A stretch of DNA of 64,000 bases, from contig NZ_JAGFNU010000005.1 in NCBI RefSeq assembly GCF_018457175.1, positions 124,001 through 188,000 of the forward strand. Reading direction: 5' to 3'. This document shows, one piece after another, positions 9,113-18,512 of the stretch (the stretch's first letter is position 1; every line of letters begins with the position of its first letter). A model generated the notes under the pieces. The model saw only the letters and a list, made by a program, of their open reading frames with translations. It was not told the origin of the DNA and ran no database searches. The DNA is from Pseudohalocynthiibacter aestuariivivens (GTDB lineage Bacteria; Pseudomonadota; Alphaproteobacteria; Rhodobacterales; Rhodobacteraceae). A program made the position numbers and the translations under genes.

Positions 9113-10171
9113 CTACCCGGCGTAAAACGACCCCGTTCGAGTCTTTAGAAACGTTTCCAGCGGAATATCTTCTTGTTTGAGGAAACCTTTCTGAGGCAAC
9201 ACGCCGTCACGCACCATCTCGATCACAGCGACGACAGAGGCTGATGTGGTCCAGGAAATAGCCGTGCGCATCTTGCCCGCGACTTCGATAGGACGATACG
9301 CGCGCACAAATTCCTTGCGCGCCAGCTTGCCATCAATTGTGCCTTCTGCGGCAACGTGAACATAAACCACATCTTCCTCAACAGGTGGTTTCGCATGGGT
9401 CAGTATTTCACCTGCTTCCGCGCGCCGGTCCCGCATCAGCAATTCATGAAAGAAGAAATTCATAAGCTCCATATGTCCAGGATAACGCATTGTTTTATAA
9501 TCTATATTATCCACTTTTCCGAGATACGTGTCACACATCGTCCCAAGACCACCCGAGGTAGTGAACGCCTCGAGCTTTACACCATCAATGTACAGCGTTT
9601 CGTGCCATTCCATCGGTGAAACCAACTTGCGGGTACCAGCTTCAATCACTTCGCAGTCGTTCAGATATTCGTTGACCACACCCTCCGGTGACCAGTTAAA
9701 CGCGTATCCCATCAGACCGGTCGGGTTCTGTGGTAATGCCCCCACGCGCATCCGGCACGACCGGCAATGTTCAAACTGTGAAATCAGGTGCGCACCGACA
9801 ATGCCAACGAAACCCGGCGCCAACCCACATTGGGGGGCCATCAACCCTTTTGAGATTTCGCTGAGACCGATAATTGCCTGCGTTGTTGGCACATCCTCTG
9901 TCAGATCAAAGTAGTGCAGCCCCGCAGCATTCGCCACAGTCGCGATGCCAATATTAAGGTGATAGGGCAAACAGGACAGCACCGCATCAGCCGCCTTGAA
10001 TTCTTCAGCCATCACATCGGCAGATCCAACATCCGCAGATTTCACCGCAAAGGGAAAACGCGAAGCATCCACAACAAGATCGTAACCAGTAACCTCGAAA
10101 CCTGAGTCATGCAGTAGTTGCGCCGCCAGAGAGCCAACTTTCCCCAAGCCCAGTACAAATATCTTTTTCAC
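9113..10171 (-). CDS. saccharopine dehydrogenase-like oxidoreductase
   Basis: A 352-residue protein from GTG 10171, chosen because AAGGAG sits 7 nt upstream and the Rossmann motif starts at once (KKIFVLGLGKVGS). Later segments match saccharopine dehydrogenase: a LPYHLN loop, FDLTEDV, and the central GLAPGFVGI with FTTSGGLGTMCDTYLG. The glutamate-forming enzyme converts saccharopine to 2-aminoadipate semialdehyde and glutamate. It is shorter than yeast Lys9 (446). It is divergent from a LysR gene, and the ALDH7 that would take its product is 1.2 kb away. Lysine-ketoglutarate reductase is not in the window. Confidence 0.8.
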   Translation of the reverse strand: MKKIFVLGLGKVGSLAAQLLHDSGFEVTGYDLVVDASRFPFAVKSADVGSADVMAEEFKAADAVLSCLPYHLNIGIATVANAAGLHYFDLTEDVPTTQAIIGLSEISKGLMAPQCGLAPGFVGIVGAHLISQFEHCRSCRMRVGALPQNPTGLMGYAFNWSPEGVVNEYLNDCEVIEAGTRKLVSPMEWHETLYIDGVKLEAFTTSGGLGTMCDTYLGKVDNIDYKTMRYPGHMELMNFFFHELLMRDRRAEAGEILTHAKPPVEEDVVYVHVAAEGTIDGKLARKEFVRAYRPIEVAGKMRTAISWTTSASVVAVIEMVRDGVLPQKGFLKQEDIPLETFLKTRTGSFYAG

Positions 10172-10252
10172 GCAAAGACTCCTTAACCGCGATCTGATTT
10201 GCGGGCAGGATAGCAATTGTAAGCCTGCGCAAACATCACTAAATAAGCGTGT

Positions 10253-10271
10253 ATTCATGAGAATTATGAAT
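10253..10271. promoter_or_regulatory. LysR-type operator, site 1
   Basis: ATTCAT-N7-ATGAAT, a 19-bp dyad in the divergent saccharopine dehydrogenase/LysR interval, overlapping the first possible LysR start. It contains a T-N11-A LysR box (10254 and 10266). The core TTCATGAGAATTATGAA recurs, with only the three central bases changed, at 11295-11311 ahead of the ALDH gene. The sequence is direct observation; binding by the adjacent LysR is inferred. Confidence 0.65.
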
Positions 10272-11202
10272 GAGAGACATGAGCAAGACCCGCCAGAACC
10301 TACCTGTCCCTTCTTTTGCCAGCCTACGCGCATTCGAATGCGCCGCGCGGCACGGAAGTTTTACGCTTGCTGCCGAAGAATTGCATCTGACGCAAAGCGC
10401 CGTCAGCCGTCAGGTCAAAGACCTTGAGGCAATGCTGGGCTTCACCCTGTTCCGCCGCAACGGCCGCCGCGTAGCGCTCAGCGATGCCGGGGCTGATTTT
10501 GCTTCGGAACTGGCGATTGATCTTGAGCGGTTGAAACAGACAGTAACCCGCGCCGTTGCTGCCGGAAACGCCCGCAGTGCATTGCGAATTGCCACTCTTT
10601 CCACCTTTGCCTGTCGCTGGCTCATCCCGCGCCTGCCGGACTTTGAAGCGCAAAATCCAGAGGTCGAGATCAGCCTGTCGGCGCGTATCAAACCGTTCAG
10701 CTTTGACGAAGAACGATTTGATCTTGCCATCCACTATGGTGTTCAGGACTGGCCCGACACACAGATGACAAAACTCTGCGAAGAAGAAATAATAGCCGTA
10801 TCTGCCCCGGAATTTCGTGATCGCCACGGATTGAAAGACGTTAACAAAATTGCGAATGCACCGCTTCTGCACTTGGAAACCCGCCCAACATATTGGTCTG
10901 ATTGGTTACGTCTGCTTGGGCAGGACACACCACATGCACCGCGCGGTAAGATCTATGATCAGTTTTCCATGATCATCGCAGCCGCATCAGCCGGGCTTGG
11001 CGCCGCGCTGTGTCCCCGCTATCTGATCGAAGACGAATTATCCCAAGGCAACCTCGTGCCCTTGTCTGAAAAACCTCTCCTTACCAACAATGCCTATTAT
11101 CTGGTCACACCAGCTGGCGCGGTGAGCCCCGTGGCACAAAACTTTACGCGCTGGGTTAAGACACAGGTTTCTCGCCGCAAAACTCCACTTAATAAACAAT
11201 AG
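10270..11202 (+). CDS. LysR-family transcriptional regulator (GcvA-like), second paralogue
   Basis: A 310-residue regulator with N-terminal helix-turn-helix (FECAARHGSFTLAAEELHLTQSAVSRQVKDLE) and a C-terminal effector domain. ATG 10279 is an alternative start, three codons in; both have weak ribosome sites. It is divergent from the saccharopine dehydrogenase gene, shares an operator-like dyad with the ALDH gene downstream, and is paralogous to the LysR at 8116. It is probably a regulator of lysine or aminoadipate catabolism (inference from context). The effector is unknown. Confidence 0.85.
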   Translation: MRDMSKTRQNLPVPSFASLRAFECAARHGSFTLAAEELHLTQSAVSRQVKDLEAMLGFTLFRRNGRRVALSDAGADFASELAIDLERLKQTVTRAVAAGNARSALRIATLSTFACRWLIPRLPDFEAQNPEVEISLSARIKPFSFDEERFDLAIHYGVQDWPDTQMTKLCEEEIIAVSAPEFRDRHGLKDVNKIANAPLLHLETRPTYWSDWLRLLGQDTPHAPRGKIYDQFSMIIAAASAGLGAALCPRYLIEDELSQGNLVPLSEKPLLTNNAYYLVTPAGAVSPVAQNFTRWVKTQVSRRKTPLNKQ

Positions 11203-11225
11203 CTTATTTCTTCCAACCAGTTTCC

Positions 11226-11246
11226 ATAAATATCCCCGCCGGAGGC
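11226..11246 (-). repeat. GC-rich Rhodobacterales-type repeat, copy 2
   Basis: Reverse orientation relative to copy 1: ATAAATATCCCCGCCGGAGG followed by C. It lies in the spacer after the second LysR gene. It equals the left arm of the large inverted repeat at 33226, including the preceding ATAAATAT. Confidence 0.6.
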
Positions 11247-11294
11247 ATGAAATCCTTTTTTGCGGCACATAGATTCGATACGGCGAATAAATTC

Positions 11295-11311
11295 TTCATG
11301 AGGTTTATGAA
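11295..11311. promoter_or_regulatory. LysR-type operator, site 2
   Basis: TTCATGAGGTTTATGAA has perfect TTCAT/ATGAA arms and differs from site 1 only in the three central bases. It lies 94 bp upstream of the ALDH start, suitable for activation from an upstream site. Its repetition makes a shared regulator for saccharopine dehydrogenase and ALDH likely (inference). Confidence 0.65.
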
Positions 11312-11405
11312 CCAATAGACCATCAATTCACCATATTCGCGAAGGCAGAACAGACGTATTGTTGACGCAGTTCCTCAAACCTGAATTTGCGAGAAAGGAC
11401 ACGTC

Positions 11406-12917
11406 ATGAGTGTCAAAGCCGAAATTGCCGACATCCTGACCCGCCTGGGTGTTAATTCTGCCTCCTACACAAGCGGCAGCACAAAAATCATCAGCCCTGT
11501 AACTGGCGAAGAAATTGCAAGCGTTGCAGATGTTTCTGCCGCTGACACCTCTGCTGCCATCGACAAAGCACATGAAGCTTTCAAGGTCTGGCGCAATGTT
11601 CCCGCGCCACGCCGCGGAGAGTTGGTCAGATTGCTTGGCGAAGAACTGCGCGCCGCCAAAGAGGATCTCGGGCGCATCATCTCTATTGAGGTTGGTAAAA
11701 TCACCTCTGAAGGTTTGGGCGAAATTCAGGAGATGATTGATATCTGCGATTTTGCGACCGGCCTTTCCCGCCAGCTTTATGGCTTAACAATCGCAACCGA
11801 ACGCCCCGGTCACCGGATGATGGAACAATGGCATCCGGTTGGCGTTGTCGGCGTGATCTCTGCGTTCAACTTCCCCGCCGCGGTCTGGAGCTGGAATGCA
11901 GCACTCGCTCTTGTTTGTGGTGATACGGTCGTTTGGAAGCCTTCCGAAAAGACACCGCTCATATCGCTCGCTTGCGCTGCTGTATTTGAAAAGGCTGCCG
12001 CGCGCTTTGGGGATGCACCTGACGGTTTGCTAACACTTCTGATTGGCGACCGCGCTGTCGGAGAGGTTTTGGTGGATCACGCGAAAGTTCCGGTAATTTC
12101 CGCCACTGGCTCAACCCGTATGGGACGCGAAGTTGGCCCGCGCGTTGCTGCACGCTTTGGCCGTTCCATTCTGGAGCTTGGCGGCAACAACGCTGGTATC
12201 GTCTGTCCGTCGGCCGATCAGGATATGGCGCTGGCAGCAATTGCCTTCGGCGCTATGGGAACCGCCGGTCAACGCTGCACAAGCCAGCGCCGTACCTTTG
12301 TGCATGACAGTATCTATGACCAGTTTGTTCCGCGTCTGAAGGCCGCCTATAAATCCGTCACCGTGGGTAGCCCCTTAACCACAGACGCTCTGGTTGGACC
12401 TCTCATTGATACACGCGCATCAGACGCAATGGAAAGGGCGCTTGAGCAGGCAAAGGTACTTGGCGGCACGATCACTGGCGGTGAAAAAATCGACGCGGGC
12501 TATCCGAATGCGCATTACCGCCGCCCGGCAATTGTCGAGATGCCCGTTCACGAAGGAATCGTCTGCGAAGAAACCTTCGCACCCGTGCTTTATGTGATGC
12601 GCTATATTGACCTTGACGACGCAATCGAAAAGCAAAACGCTGTCGGTGCCGGACTGTCCTCAACCATCTTCACGTTAGATATGCGCGAAGCCGAACAGTT
12701 CCTGTCCGTTGCCGGGTCAGACTGTGGAATCGCCAATGTGAATATCGGCACCTCCGGTGCAGAAATTGGCGGTGCCTTTGGTGGCGAGAAAGAAACGGGC
12801 GGCGGACGCGAAAGCGGCTCTGACGCGTGGAAAGCCTATATGCGCAGGGCGACCAACACGATCAACTATTCACGCGAGTTACCGCTGGCTCAGGGCGTTT
12901 CATTCGATATCGCGTAA
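11406..12917 (+). CDS. aldehyde dehydrogenase, ALDH7/aminoadipate-semialdehyde type
   Basis: A 503-residue aldehyde dehydrogenase resembling ALDH7 (antiquitin). Motifs are the NAD site GVVGVISAFNFPAAVWSWN, the general-base segment ILELGGNNAGIV and the catalytic Cys in GTAGQRCTSQRR. The C-terminal GGAFGGEKETGGGRESGSDAWKAYMRR region is typical of the family. The enzyme oxidises 2-aminoadipate semialdehyde to 2-aminoadipate using NAD. AAGGA precedes the ATG at 11406. It follows a LysR gene and an operator copy, and a strong terminator closes the unit. A general betaine- or aldehyde-oxidising role is less likely given context. Confidence 0.88.
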   Translation: MSVKAEIADILTRLGVNSASYTSGSTKIISPVTGEEIASVADVSAADTSAAIDKAHEAFKVWRNVPAPRRGELVRLLGEELRAAKEDLGRIISIEVGKITSEGLGEIQEMIDICDFATGLSRQLYGLTIATERPGHRMMEQWHPVGVVGVISAFNFPAAVWSWNAALALVCGDTVVWKPSEKTPLISLACAAVFEKAAARFGDAPDGLLTLLIGDRAVGEVLVDHAKVPVISATGSTRMGREVGPRVAARFGRSILELGGNNAGIVCPSADQDMALAAIAFGAMGTAGQRCTSQRRTFVHDSIYDQFVPRLKAAYKSVTVGSPLTTDALVGPLIDTRASDAMERALEQAKVLGGTITGGEKIDAGYPNAHYRRPAIVEMPVHEGIVCEETFAPVLYVMRYIDLDDAIEKQNAVGAGLSSTIFTLDMREAEQFLSVAGSDCGIANVNIGTSGAEIGGAFGGEKETGGGRESGSDAWKAYMRRATNTINYSRELPLAQGVSFDIA

Positions 12918-12931
12918 ATTAAACTTCCAAT

Positions 12932-12964
12932 ACGGCGGACTCATGCAACTGAGTCCGCCGTTTT
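12932..12964 (+). terminator. intrinsic terminator after the ALDH gene
   Basis: Perfect 12-bp arms ACGGCGGACTCA (12932-12943) and TGAGTCCGCCGT (12950-12961), a 6-nt loop, then TTT. It lies 14 bp after the ALDH stop and separates it from carB. Confidence 0.9.
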
Positions 12965-13069
12965 AGCCAATTGCGACGATCTTTCCACTACAAGACCCTG
13001 ATCAAGGGTTGCACCTACCCGCCTCATGCCTATAACACACGACAATTTGCGCATCCGGGGACCTTAGTC

Positions 13070-16000
13070 ATGCCAAAAAGAACCGATATCTCATCCATCA
13101 TGATCATCGGCGCGGGACCAATCATAATTGGCCAGGCATGCGAGTTTGACTATTCCGGTGCGCAGGCCTGCAAAGCGCTGCGTGAAGAAGGTTACCGGGT
13201 CATTCTGGTAAACTCCAATCCCGCAACAATCATGACCGACCCGGGCCTAGCAGACGCAACATATATAGAGCCCATAACCCCCGAAATCGTCGCCAAAATA
13301 ATCGAGAAAGAACGTCCTGATGCGTTGCTGCCAACGATGGGTGGGCAGACTGGTCTGAATACATCGCTCGCACTGGCCGATATGGGTGTTCTTGAAAAAT
13401 TCGGTGTGGAACTGATCGGTGCCAACCGCCGTGCCATTGAGATGGCCGAAGACCGCAAATTGTTTCGTGAAGCGATGGACCGTATTGGTCTTGAAAACCC
13501 GAAGGCTACAATCGCAAACACCATCGAAGAATGTATGGATGCAATCGAATATGTCGGGCTTCCGGCAATTATTCGCCCGGCCTTCACACTTGGCGGTACT
13601 GGCGGCGGTGTGGCCTACAACCGGGATGATTACGAACATTTCTGCCGCACCGGACTGGACGCCAGCCCCGTCAACCAGATCCTGATTGATGAGAGCCTGC
13701 TTGGCTGGAAAGAATTTGAGATGGAAGTCGTGCGTGACAAAGCCGACAACGCCATTATCGTTTGTGCCATCGAAAACGTTGACCCGATGGGGGTTCATAC
13801 GGGCGATTCAATCACGGTAGCCCCTGCCCTGACGCTGACCGACAAAGAATACCAGATGATGCGCAGTGCATCTATCGCCGTGCTGCGGGAAATTGGTGTT
13901 GAGACGGGTGGCTCTAATGTACAGTGGGCCGTAAATCCCAAAGACGGGCGCATGGTGGTGATCGAAATGAACCCACGCGTTTCGCGCTCTTCTGCACTCG
14001 CATCCAAGGCAACTGGCTTTCCAATTGCCAAGATCGCTGCAAAGCTTGCCGTGGGATACACGCTGGATGAGCTTGATAATGACATCACCAAAGTCACACC
14101 GGCCTCGTTCGAGCCTACCATTGACTATGTTGTCACCAAAATTCCACGTTTTGCCTTTGAAAAATTCGCCGGTGCCGAACCCTACCTGACCACAGCGATG
14201 AAATCTGTTGGCGAGGCGATGGCCATAGGCCGCACCATCCACGAGTCGTTGCAAAAAGCGCTGGCTTCGATGGAAAACGACCTCACTGGTTTTGACGAGA
14301 TTGATATTGAAGGCGCCCCGGAAAAATCAGCTGTTGTAAAAGCGCTTAGCAAGCAAACTCCAGACCGTATTCGCGTCATAGCGCAAGCCATGCGAGAAGG
14401 GCTGGCAGATGACGAAATTCATCACGCCACGATGTATGATCCTTGGTTCCTGTCCCGCATCCGCGAGATTGTTGATGTAGAAGCCGACGTGCGTGCGCAA
14501 GGCCTGCCTGCAACAGAAGCGGGCATGCGCAAACTTAAGATGATGGGTTTTACGGATGCCCGCCTTGCCACCCTGACCGGGACGAGCGAAACTGAAGTAC
14601 GCCACGCACGACTGAAACTTGGCGTTATTGCAGTGTTTAAACGCATCGACACCTGCGCCGCTGAGTTTGAAGCGCAAACTCCCTATATGTACTCGACCTA
14701 CGAATCCCCGGTTATGGGAGAGGTCGAATGCGAAGCACGTCCGTCGGACAAGAAAAAGGTCGTGATCCTTGGTGGTGGCCCAAACCGCATTGGTCAGGGT
14801 ATCGAATTTGACTATTGCTGTTGTCACGCCTGCTATGCCCTGACCGATCAGGGGTACGAGACGATCATGATCAACTGCAACCCGGAAACGGTTTCGACAG
14901 ATTATGATACGTCTGACCGGCTCTATTTTGAGCCGGTCACGTTTGAGCATGTCATGGAAATTCTGCGCGTTGAGCAGGACAATGGAACGCTTCACGGTGT
15001 CATCGTGCAGTTTGGCGGGCAGACCCCACTAAAGCTCGCCAATGCGCTTCAGAACGAAGGCATCCCGATACTTGGAACAACACCAGACGCGATCGACCTT
15101 GCCGAAGACCGTGAAAGGTTCCAGAATCTGCTAGAAAAACTGAACCTGAAACAGCCCAAAAACGGTATCGCATCTTCGGGCACGCAGGCGATGAAAATAG
15201 CCGAAGAGGTTGGCTTCCCGCTTGTGATCCGGCCCTCCTATGTGCTCGGTGGCCGCGCGATGGAAATCGTGCGCGACATGCCCCAGCTTGAGCGCTACAT
15301 CAACGAGGCCGTGGTCGTTTCCGGTGACAGCCCTGTATTGCTTGACAGTTATCTGTCTGGCGCGGTTGAAATTGACGTGGATGCGCTGTGCGATGGGAAA
15401 GATGTGCATGTTGCGGGCATCATGCAGCACATCGAAGAGGCCGGGGTGCATTCCGGCGACAGCGCCTGTTCCCTGCCCCCCTATTCGCTGCCAGACGATA
15501 TTATCGAAGAACTGCATCGTCAGACCCACGCGCTCGCTATTGCACTGAACGTCGTTGGATTGATGAACGTTCAATATGCGGTCAAAGACGGCGAGATTTA
15601 CCTGATCGAGGTCAATCCGCGCGCCTCACGCACCGTGCCCTTTGTGGCGAAAGCAACCGACAGCGCGATTGCCGCCATTGCGGCGCGTATCATGGCAGGA
15701 GAACCACTCAGCAACTTCCCGATCCGCGAACCATATGCGCCGAACCCGAACCCGATGGCCGTGCTGCCACTGGGTGACCCGTTCACGCTCGCCGATCCGA
15801 AAACGCCCTGGTATTCGGTAAAAGAGGCCGTGCTGCCCTTTGCCCGCTTCCCGGGTGTGGATACGATCCTCGGGCCGGAAATGCGCTCTACCGGTGAAGT
15901 CATGGGGTGGGACCGTAACTTTGCCCGGGCTTTCCTGAAAGCCCAGCTTGGAGCAGGTGTCACATTGCCCAGCGAAGGCCGTGTTTTCATTTCGATCAAG

Positions 16001-16363
16001 GACATGGACAAAACGCCCGAAATGGTGAGCGCCGCCAGATTGCTGATAGATCTTGGCCTGTCCATCATCACAACCCGCGGAACCGGTGCGTGGCTGACTG
16101 AAAACGGCGTCGAAAATGAAGTCGTGAACAAGGTCTACGAGGGCCGCCCGAACATCGTTGATATGCTGAAAGACGAACAGATCGCGCTGGTGATGAACAC
16201 GACCGAAGGCACGCAGGCGGTCGAAGACAGCCGCGACATCCGCGCAGTCACGCTATACGCTAAGGTCCCCTATTTCACCACCGCCGCCGCATCCTACGCG
16301 GCTGCATTGGCGATGAAAGAGGCGAAGGAAGGTGAGTTGGGTGTGAGGGCGTTGCAGGGCTAG
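13070..16363 (+). CDS. carB: carbamoyl-phosphate synthase large subunit
   Basis: A 1097-residue protein from ATG 13070 (MPKRTDISS, with GGGGA upstream). Two ATP-grasp halves are visible, each with an N-terminal [17 protein letters not shown] or [17 protein letters not shown] motif and paired metal-binding EMNPR/EVNPR segments. The C-terminal MGS-like domain carries the allosteric region. It makes carbamoyl phosphate from bicarbonate, ATP and glutamine-derived ammonia for arginine and pyrimidine synthesis. The partner glutaminase gene carA is not in the window, so the two subunits are unlinked here. Length is normal for the family. Confidence 0.97.
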   Translation: MPKRTDISSIMIIGAGPIIIGQACEFDYSGAQACKALREEGYRVILVNSNPATIMTDPGLADATYIEPITPEIVAKIIEKERPDALLPTMGGQTGLNTSLALADMGVLEKFGVELIGANRRAIEMAEDRKLFREAMDRIGLENPKATIANTIEECMDAIEYVGLPAIIRPAFTLGGTGGGVAYNRDDYEHFCRTGLDASPVNQILIDESLLGWKEFEMEVVRDKADNAIIVCAIENVDPMGVHTGDSITVAPALTLTDKEYQMMRSASIAVLREIGVETGGSNVQWAVNPKDGRMVVIEMNPRVSRSSALASKATGFPIAKIAAKLAVGYTLDELDNDITKVTPASFEPTIDYVVTKIPRFAFEKFAGAEPYLTTAMKSVGEAMAIGRTIHESLQKALASMENDLTGFDEIDIEGAPEKSAVVKALSKQTPDRIRVIAQAMREGLADDEIHHATMYDPWFLSRIREIVDVEADVRAQGLPATEAGMRKLKMMGFTDARLATLTGTSETEVRHARLKLGVIAVFKRIDTCAAEFEAQTPYMYSTYESPVMGEVECEARPSDKKKVVILGGGPNRIGQGIEFDYCCCHACYALTDQGYETIMINCNPETVSTDYDTSDRLYFEPVTFEHVMEILRVEQDNGTLHGVIVQFGGQTPLKLANALQNEGIPILGTTPDAIDLAEDRERFQNLLEKLNLKQPKNGIASSGTQAMKIAEEVGFPLVIRPSYVLGGRAMEIVRDMPQLERYINEAVVVSGDSPVLLDSYLSGAVEIDVDALCDGKDVHVAGIMQHIEEAGVHSGDSACSLPPYSLPDDIIEELHRQTHALAIALNVVGLMNVQYAVKDGEIYLIEVNPRASRTVPFVAKATDSAIAAIAARIMAGEPLSNFPIREPYAPNPNPMAVLPLGDPFTLADPKTPWYSVKEAVLPFARFPGVDTILGPEMRSTGEVMGWDRNFARAFLKAQLGAGVTLPSEGRVFISIKDMDKTPEMVSAARLLIDLGLSIITTRGTGAWLTENGVENEVVNKVYEGRPNIVDMLKDEQIALVMNTTEGTQAVEDSRDIRAVTLYAKVPYFTTAAASYAAALAMKEAKEGELGVRALQG

Positions 16364-16505
16364 CTTTCCGAACGGTTCGAAGCAAAAATACATGAACCGA
16401 ACAACCCAAAGCAATAACTTTGAAAGTTAGACCCCGTTAGCGCGTGGGCGGGTTTTATCAGATATTGGAGAGCTTTGGTTCTTTGAAAGAGCAGCACTCT
16501 TCCCT
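16364..16505. other. spacer between carB and a convergent HTH-like gene
   Basis: 142 bp without a gene. It shows short dyads such as CGAAC-G-GTTCG and a weak GC-rich stem followed by TTTTA near 16450-16460 that could end carB transcription. Nothing stronger is visible. Confidence 0.4.
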
Positions 16506-16961
16506 TCAAGGCGACTCCGCCTCAAGGTGCAGTTTCATATCCAGCAGCACTTTCTGAATTTCCAGCGTTTCACGCAGCAGGCGTTTTGCCTCGTTTATGG
16601 AAATCACGCCATCCTCGATTGACTGGTTGTATTCCGCCATCAGCATAGCGAAGCGCTGGCTCAGCGCCACCACGTCGGAGTTCACACCATGTGACGGGTT
16701 GTTGCGTCTGTCCTCGCTGTAGGAAAGCGTGATGCCGCGCAGCTCTGCCAATGCGCTGGTGACATGCGGGTAACGTGAAGCATCTTCCAGGGCCGCGACC
16801 GCGTCGATCGGCATGAACCTGTCAGAATGTTCATCAGCATCCGAATAATAGCGCCCCAAAGTGGCTTTCGATTTGCCGGTCAGTTTACAGGCTGCTTCGA
16901 TACCAACGTCTTTAACCAAAGCCTCGGTGTGCTTCTTAAGATAACTGCTCATCCCACTCAT
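16506..16961 (-). CDS. HTH-like protein of unknown function
   Basis: 151 residues from ATG 16961; AAGGG lies 6 nt before it. ATG 16952 is also possible. The N-terminal half (about 5-75) looks like a helix-turn-helix: DVGIEAACKLTGKSKATLGRYYS, then an acidic helix. The C-terminal half is helical with many charged residues. It reminds one of phage CII-like or small stress regulators, but I do not recognise a named family. No phage genes surround it. It faces carB and is divergent from the tdk leader region. Confidence 0.6.
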   Translation of the reverse strand: MSGMSSYLKKHTEALVKDVGIEAACKLTGKSKATLGRYYSDADEHSDRFMPIDAVAALEDASRYPHVTSALAELRGITLSYSEDRRNNPSHGVNSDVVALSQRFAMLMAEYNQSIEDGVISINEAKRLLRETLEIQKVLLDMKLHLEAESP

Positions 16962-17328
16962 TCCTATCCCTTGGGCACTCCACCAAACAATCGGGGGGAA
17001 ATGCGTTTGCCTTTTCCCATTAATGGGGTTGCAAGGATTTGTCATTTATAAACCGATCCTGTGTTCTTGGGATTGTACGAGTAACCGGCGTCCCCTAGCG
17101 TTGGTTTTGGGTCGGGGTCCGCTGTGCTTCTGTCACATGGGGGCGGCAGAGCCGGGTAACCGGCAGCCGTGTAGCGGGCCCGACTGTTTGTAAAGAGTAA
17201 TGAGACCCGATCTATCCCCAGGCGCTTGCCAGTTTTGGGTCTCATATTTTTTCCTGCTGGCGGGCTCGCTACCCCCGATTCGACACAGGTGCCTTGCATT
17301 TGGTGCGCACCGTGACGTAACAGGCGGC
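16962..17328. other. long leader between the HTH-like gene and tdk, structured
   Basis: 367 bp without a convincing gene. It contains a GCCGGGTAACCGGC hairpin near 17150-17163 and then a long stem ending in a T-run at 17200-17252. A minus-strand frame across it (17042-17359) has no recognisable protein character. A small RNA or a tdk leader is possible (inference). Confidence 0.4.
17200..17252 (+). terminator. candidate attenuator/terminator upstream of tdk
   Basis: ATGAGACCC (17200-17208) pairs perfectly with GGGTCTCAT (17237-17245) across a 28-nt loop, followed by A and six T. It sits 77 bp before the tdk start, so it would end either a short upstream transcript or a regulated leader. Which of the two is undecided. 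Confidence 0.5.
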
Positions 17329-17916
17329 ATGGCAAAACTCTATTTTCACTACTCGACAATGAATGCTGGCAAATCGACGAATTTGCTGCAGGCGTCTTAC
17401 AACTATCATGAACGCGGGATGCAGACCTATCTGCTGACAGCTCTGCTTGATAACCGCGAAGGGGAAGCGCGGATTACCTCGCGTATCGGTATTGGCGAAG
17501 GCGCTGATACATTCGCGCATGGCGAAGACCTATTTGCAAAAATAGAAGCACGACTTGCAGCAGGGCCATGCGCTTGTGTGTTCATTGACGAAGCACAGTT
17601 TCTGGACGCTGAACAGGTCTGGCAGCTTGCGCGCGCGGTGGACGACCTGAAAGTTCCGGTTATGTGCTACGGCCTTCGTGTTGATTTCCAGGGTCATTTG
17701 TTTCCCGGCTCTGCAACGCTGTTAGCGCTTGCTGATGAAATGCGTGAGGTACGCACAATTTGCCATTGCGGGAAGAAGGCCACAATGGTTGCTCGAATGG
17801 ACAAAAGCGGCACCATATTAAAAGAAGGCGCTCAGGTTCATATTGGCGGCAATGAAAGCTATGTTTCGCTTTGCCGCGGGCACTGGCGTTCCGCGATGGA
17901 AAAGGGCTCGGTCTAG
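17329..17916 (+). CDS. tdk: thymidine kinase
   Basis: 195 residues from ATG 17329 (AGGCGGC upstream). It has the P-loop MNAGKST at 11-17, the CVFIDEAQFL Walker B-like segment and CYGLRVDFQGHLFPGS. A zinc ribbon starts CHCGKK and ends with CRGHW, as in type II bacterial kinases. It phosphorylates thymidine with ATP for salvage. A long structured leader precedes it and a stem-loop with T-run follows. Confidence 0.93.
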   Translation: MAKLYFHYSTMNAGKSTNLLQASYNYHERGMQTYLLTALLDNREGEARITSRIGIGEGADTFAHGEDLFAKIEARLAAGPCACVFIDEAQFLDAEQVWQLARAVDDLKVPVMCYGLRVDFQGHLFPGSATLLALADEMREVRTICHCGKKATMVARMDKSGTILKEGAQVHIGGNESYVSLCRGHWRSAMEKGSV

Positions 17917-17946
17917 GGCCGCAACGGTCCCGTGCGGTCGTTTTTT
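17917..17946 (+). terminator. intrinsic terminator after tdk
   Basis: GGCCGCA pairs with TGCGGTC (one G-U) around a short loop, followed by G and TTTTTT at 17941-17946, directly after the tdk stop. Confidence 0.75.
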
Positions 17947-18044
17947 AGACTCAATACAGCTTTTCATGTAGATTGAAGAAATCGCATCCCGCTGCTGATG
18001 CGATGTTTCCACTAAGACAAATTATTTTGACTGGGAGGACTTCA

Positions 18045-18377
18045 ATGCCATTTTACATGTTTCAAGCCCGTTATACCGCTGCCGCGCTCAAGGCGATGGT
18101 TGATAACCCACAGGACCGAGAAGCTGCCGCACGCCCGATGATCGAGGCTGTTGGGGGTAAGCTTCACCACCTGTTTTTCTGCTTCGGCGCTGACGATGTC
18201 GTGGCTCTTATCGAGGCCCCGGATGACACGGCAATGGCTGCTGGTGCTTTGGCGGTTGGTGCTTCCGGTGCCTTTTCAGGCGGATCAACGACAAAACTGA
18301 TGACAGCACAAGAAGCAATGAAGGCAATGGCAGGGGCCCAGACGGCGTCAAAAAGTTACAAGCCCGCAACGGGTTAG
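18045..18377 (+). CDS. GYD domain-containing protein
   Basis: 110 residues from ATG 18045 with a strong GGGAGGAC site. The N-terminal MPFYMFQARYTAAALKAMV and the following GGKLHHLFFCFGADDVVALIEAPDD form the alpha/beta core of the GYD family. Its biochemical role is not established; related dimeric alpha/beta-barrel proteins bind small ligands. It is a single-gene unit bounded by terminators. The end is Ala- and Lys-rich. Confidence 0.8.
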   Translation: MPFYMFQARYTAAALKAMVDNPQDREAAARPMIEAVGGKLHHLFFCFGADDVVALIEAPDDTAMAAGALAVGASGAFSGGSTTKLMTAQEAMKAMAGAQTASKSYKPATG

Positions 18378-18427
18378 AGACTCGCCGTTACCTTCTTGCA
18401 TGGGATTGCTCTTGGTATCCTTACTTC

Positions 18428-18460
18428 AAAAACGCGGCGGCCAAAAGTTGCCGCGTTTTT
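18428..18460. terminator. bidirectional terminator after the GYD gene
   Basis: Perfect 11-bp arms AAAAACGCGGC (18428-18438) and GCCGCGTTTTT (18450-18460), loop 11 nt. A/T tails on both sides allow action for the GYD gene and for the convergent hydroxyacid dehydrogenase gene. Confidence 0.88.
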
Positions 18461-18512
18461 GCGTGACGCCCTATGATTGGATTTGGAAATTCCATCCGGA
18501 AACCGTCAGCGA

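Noticed and set aside
14327-14995. Minus-strand 222-codon frame in carB
   Set aside because: Shadow of carB; no domain features.
17042-17359. Minus-strand frame of 105 codons between the HTH-like gene and tdk
   Set aside because: Overlaps the tdk start, contains the stem with T-run, no ribosome site of note and no recognisable protein features.
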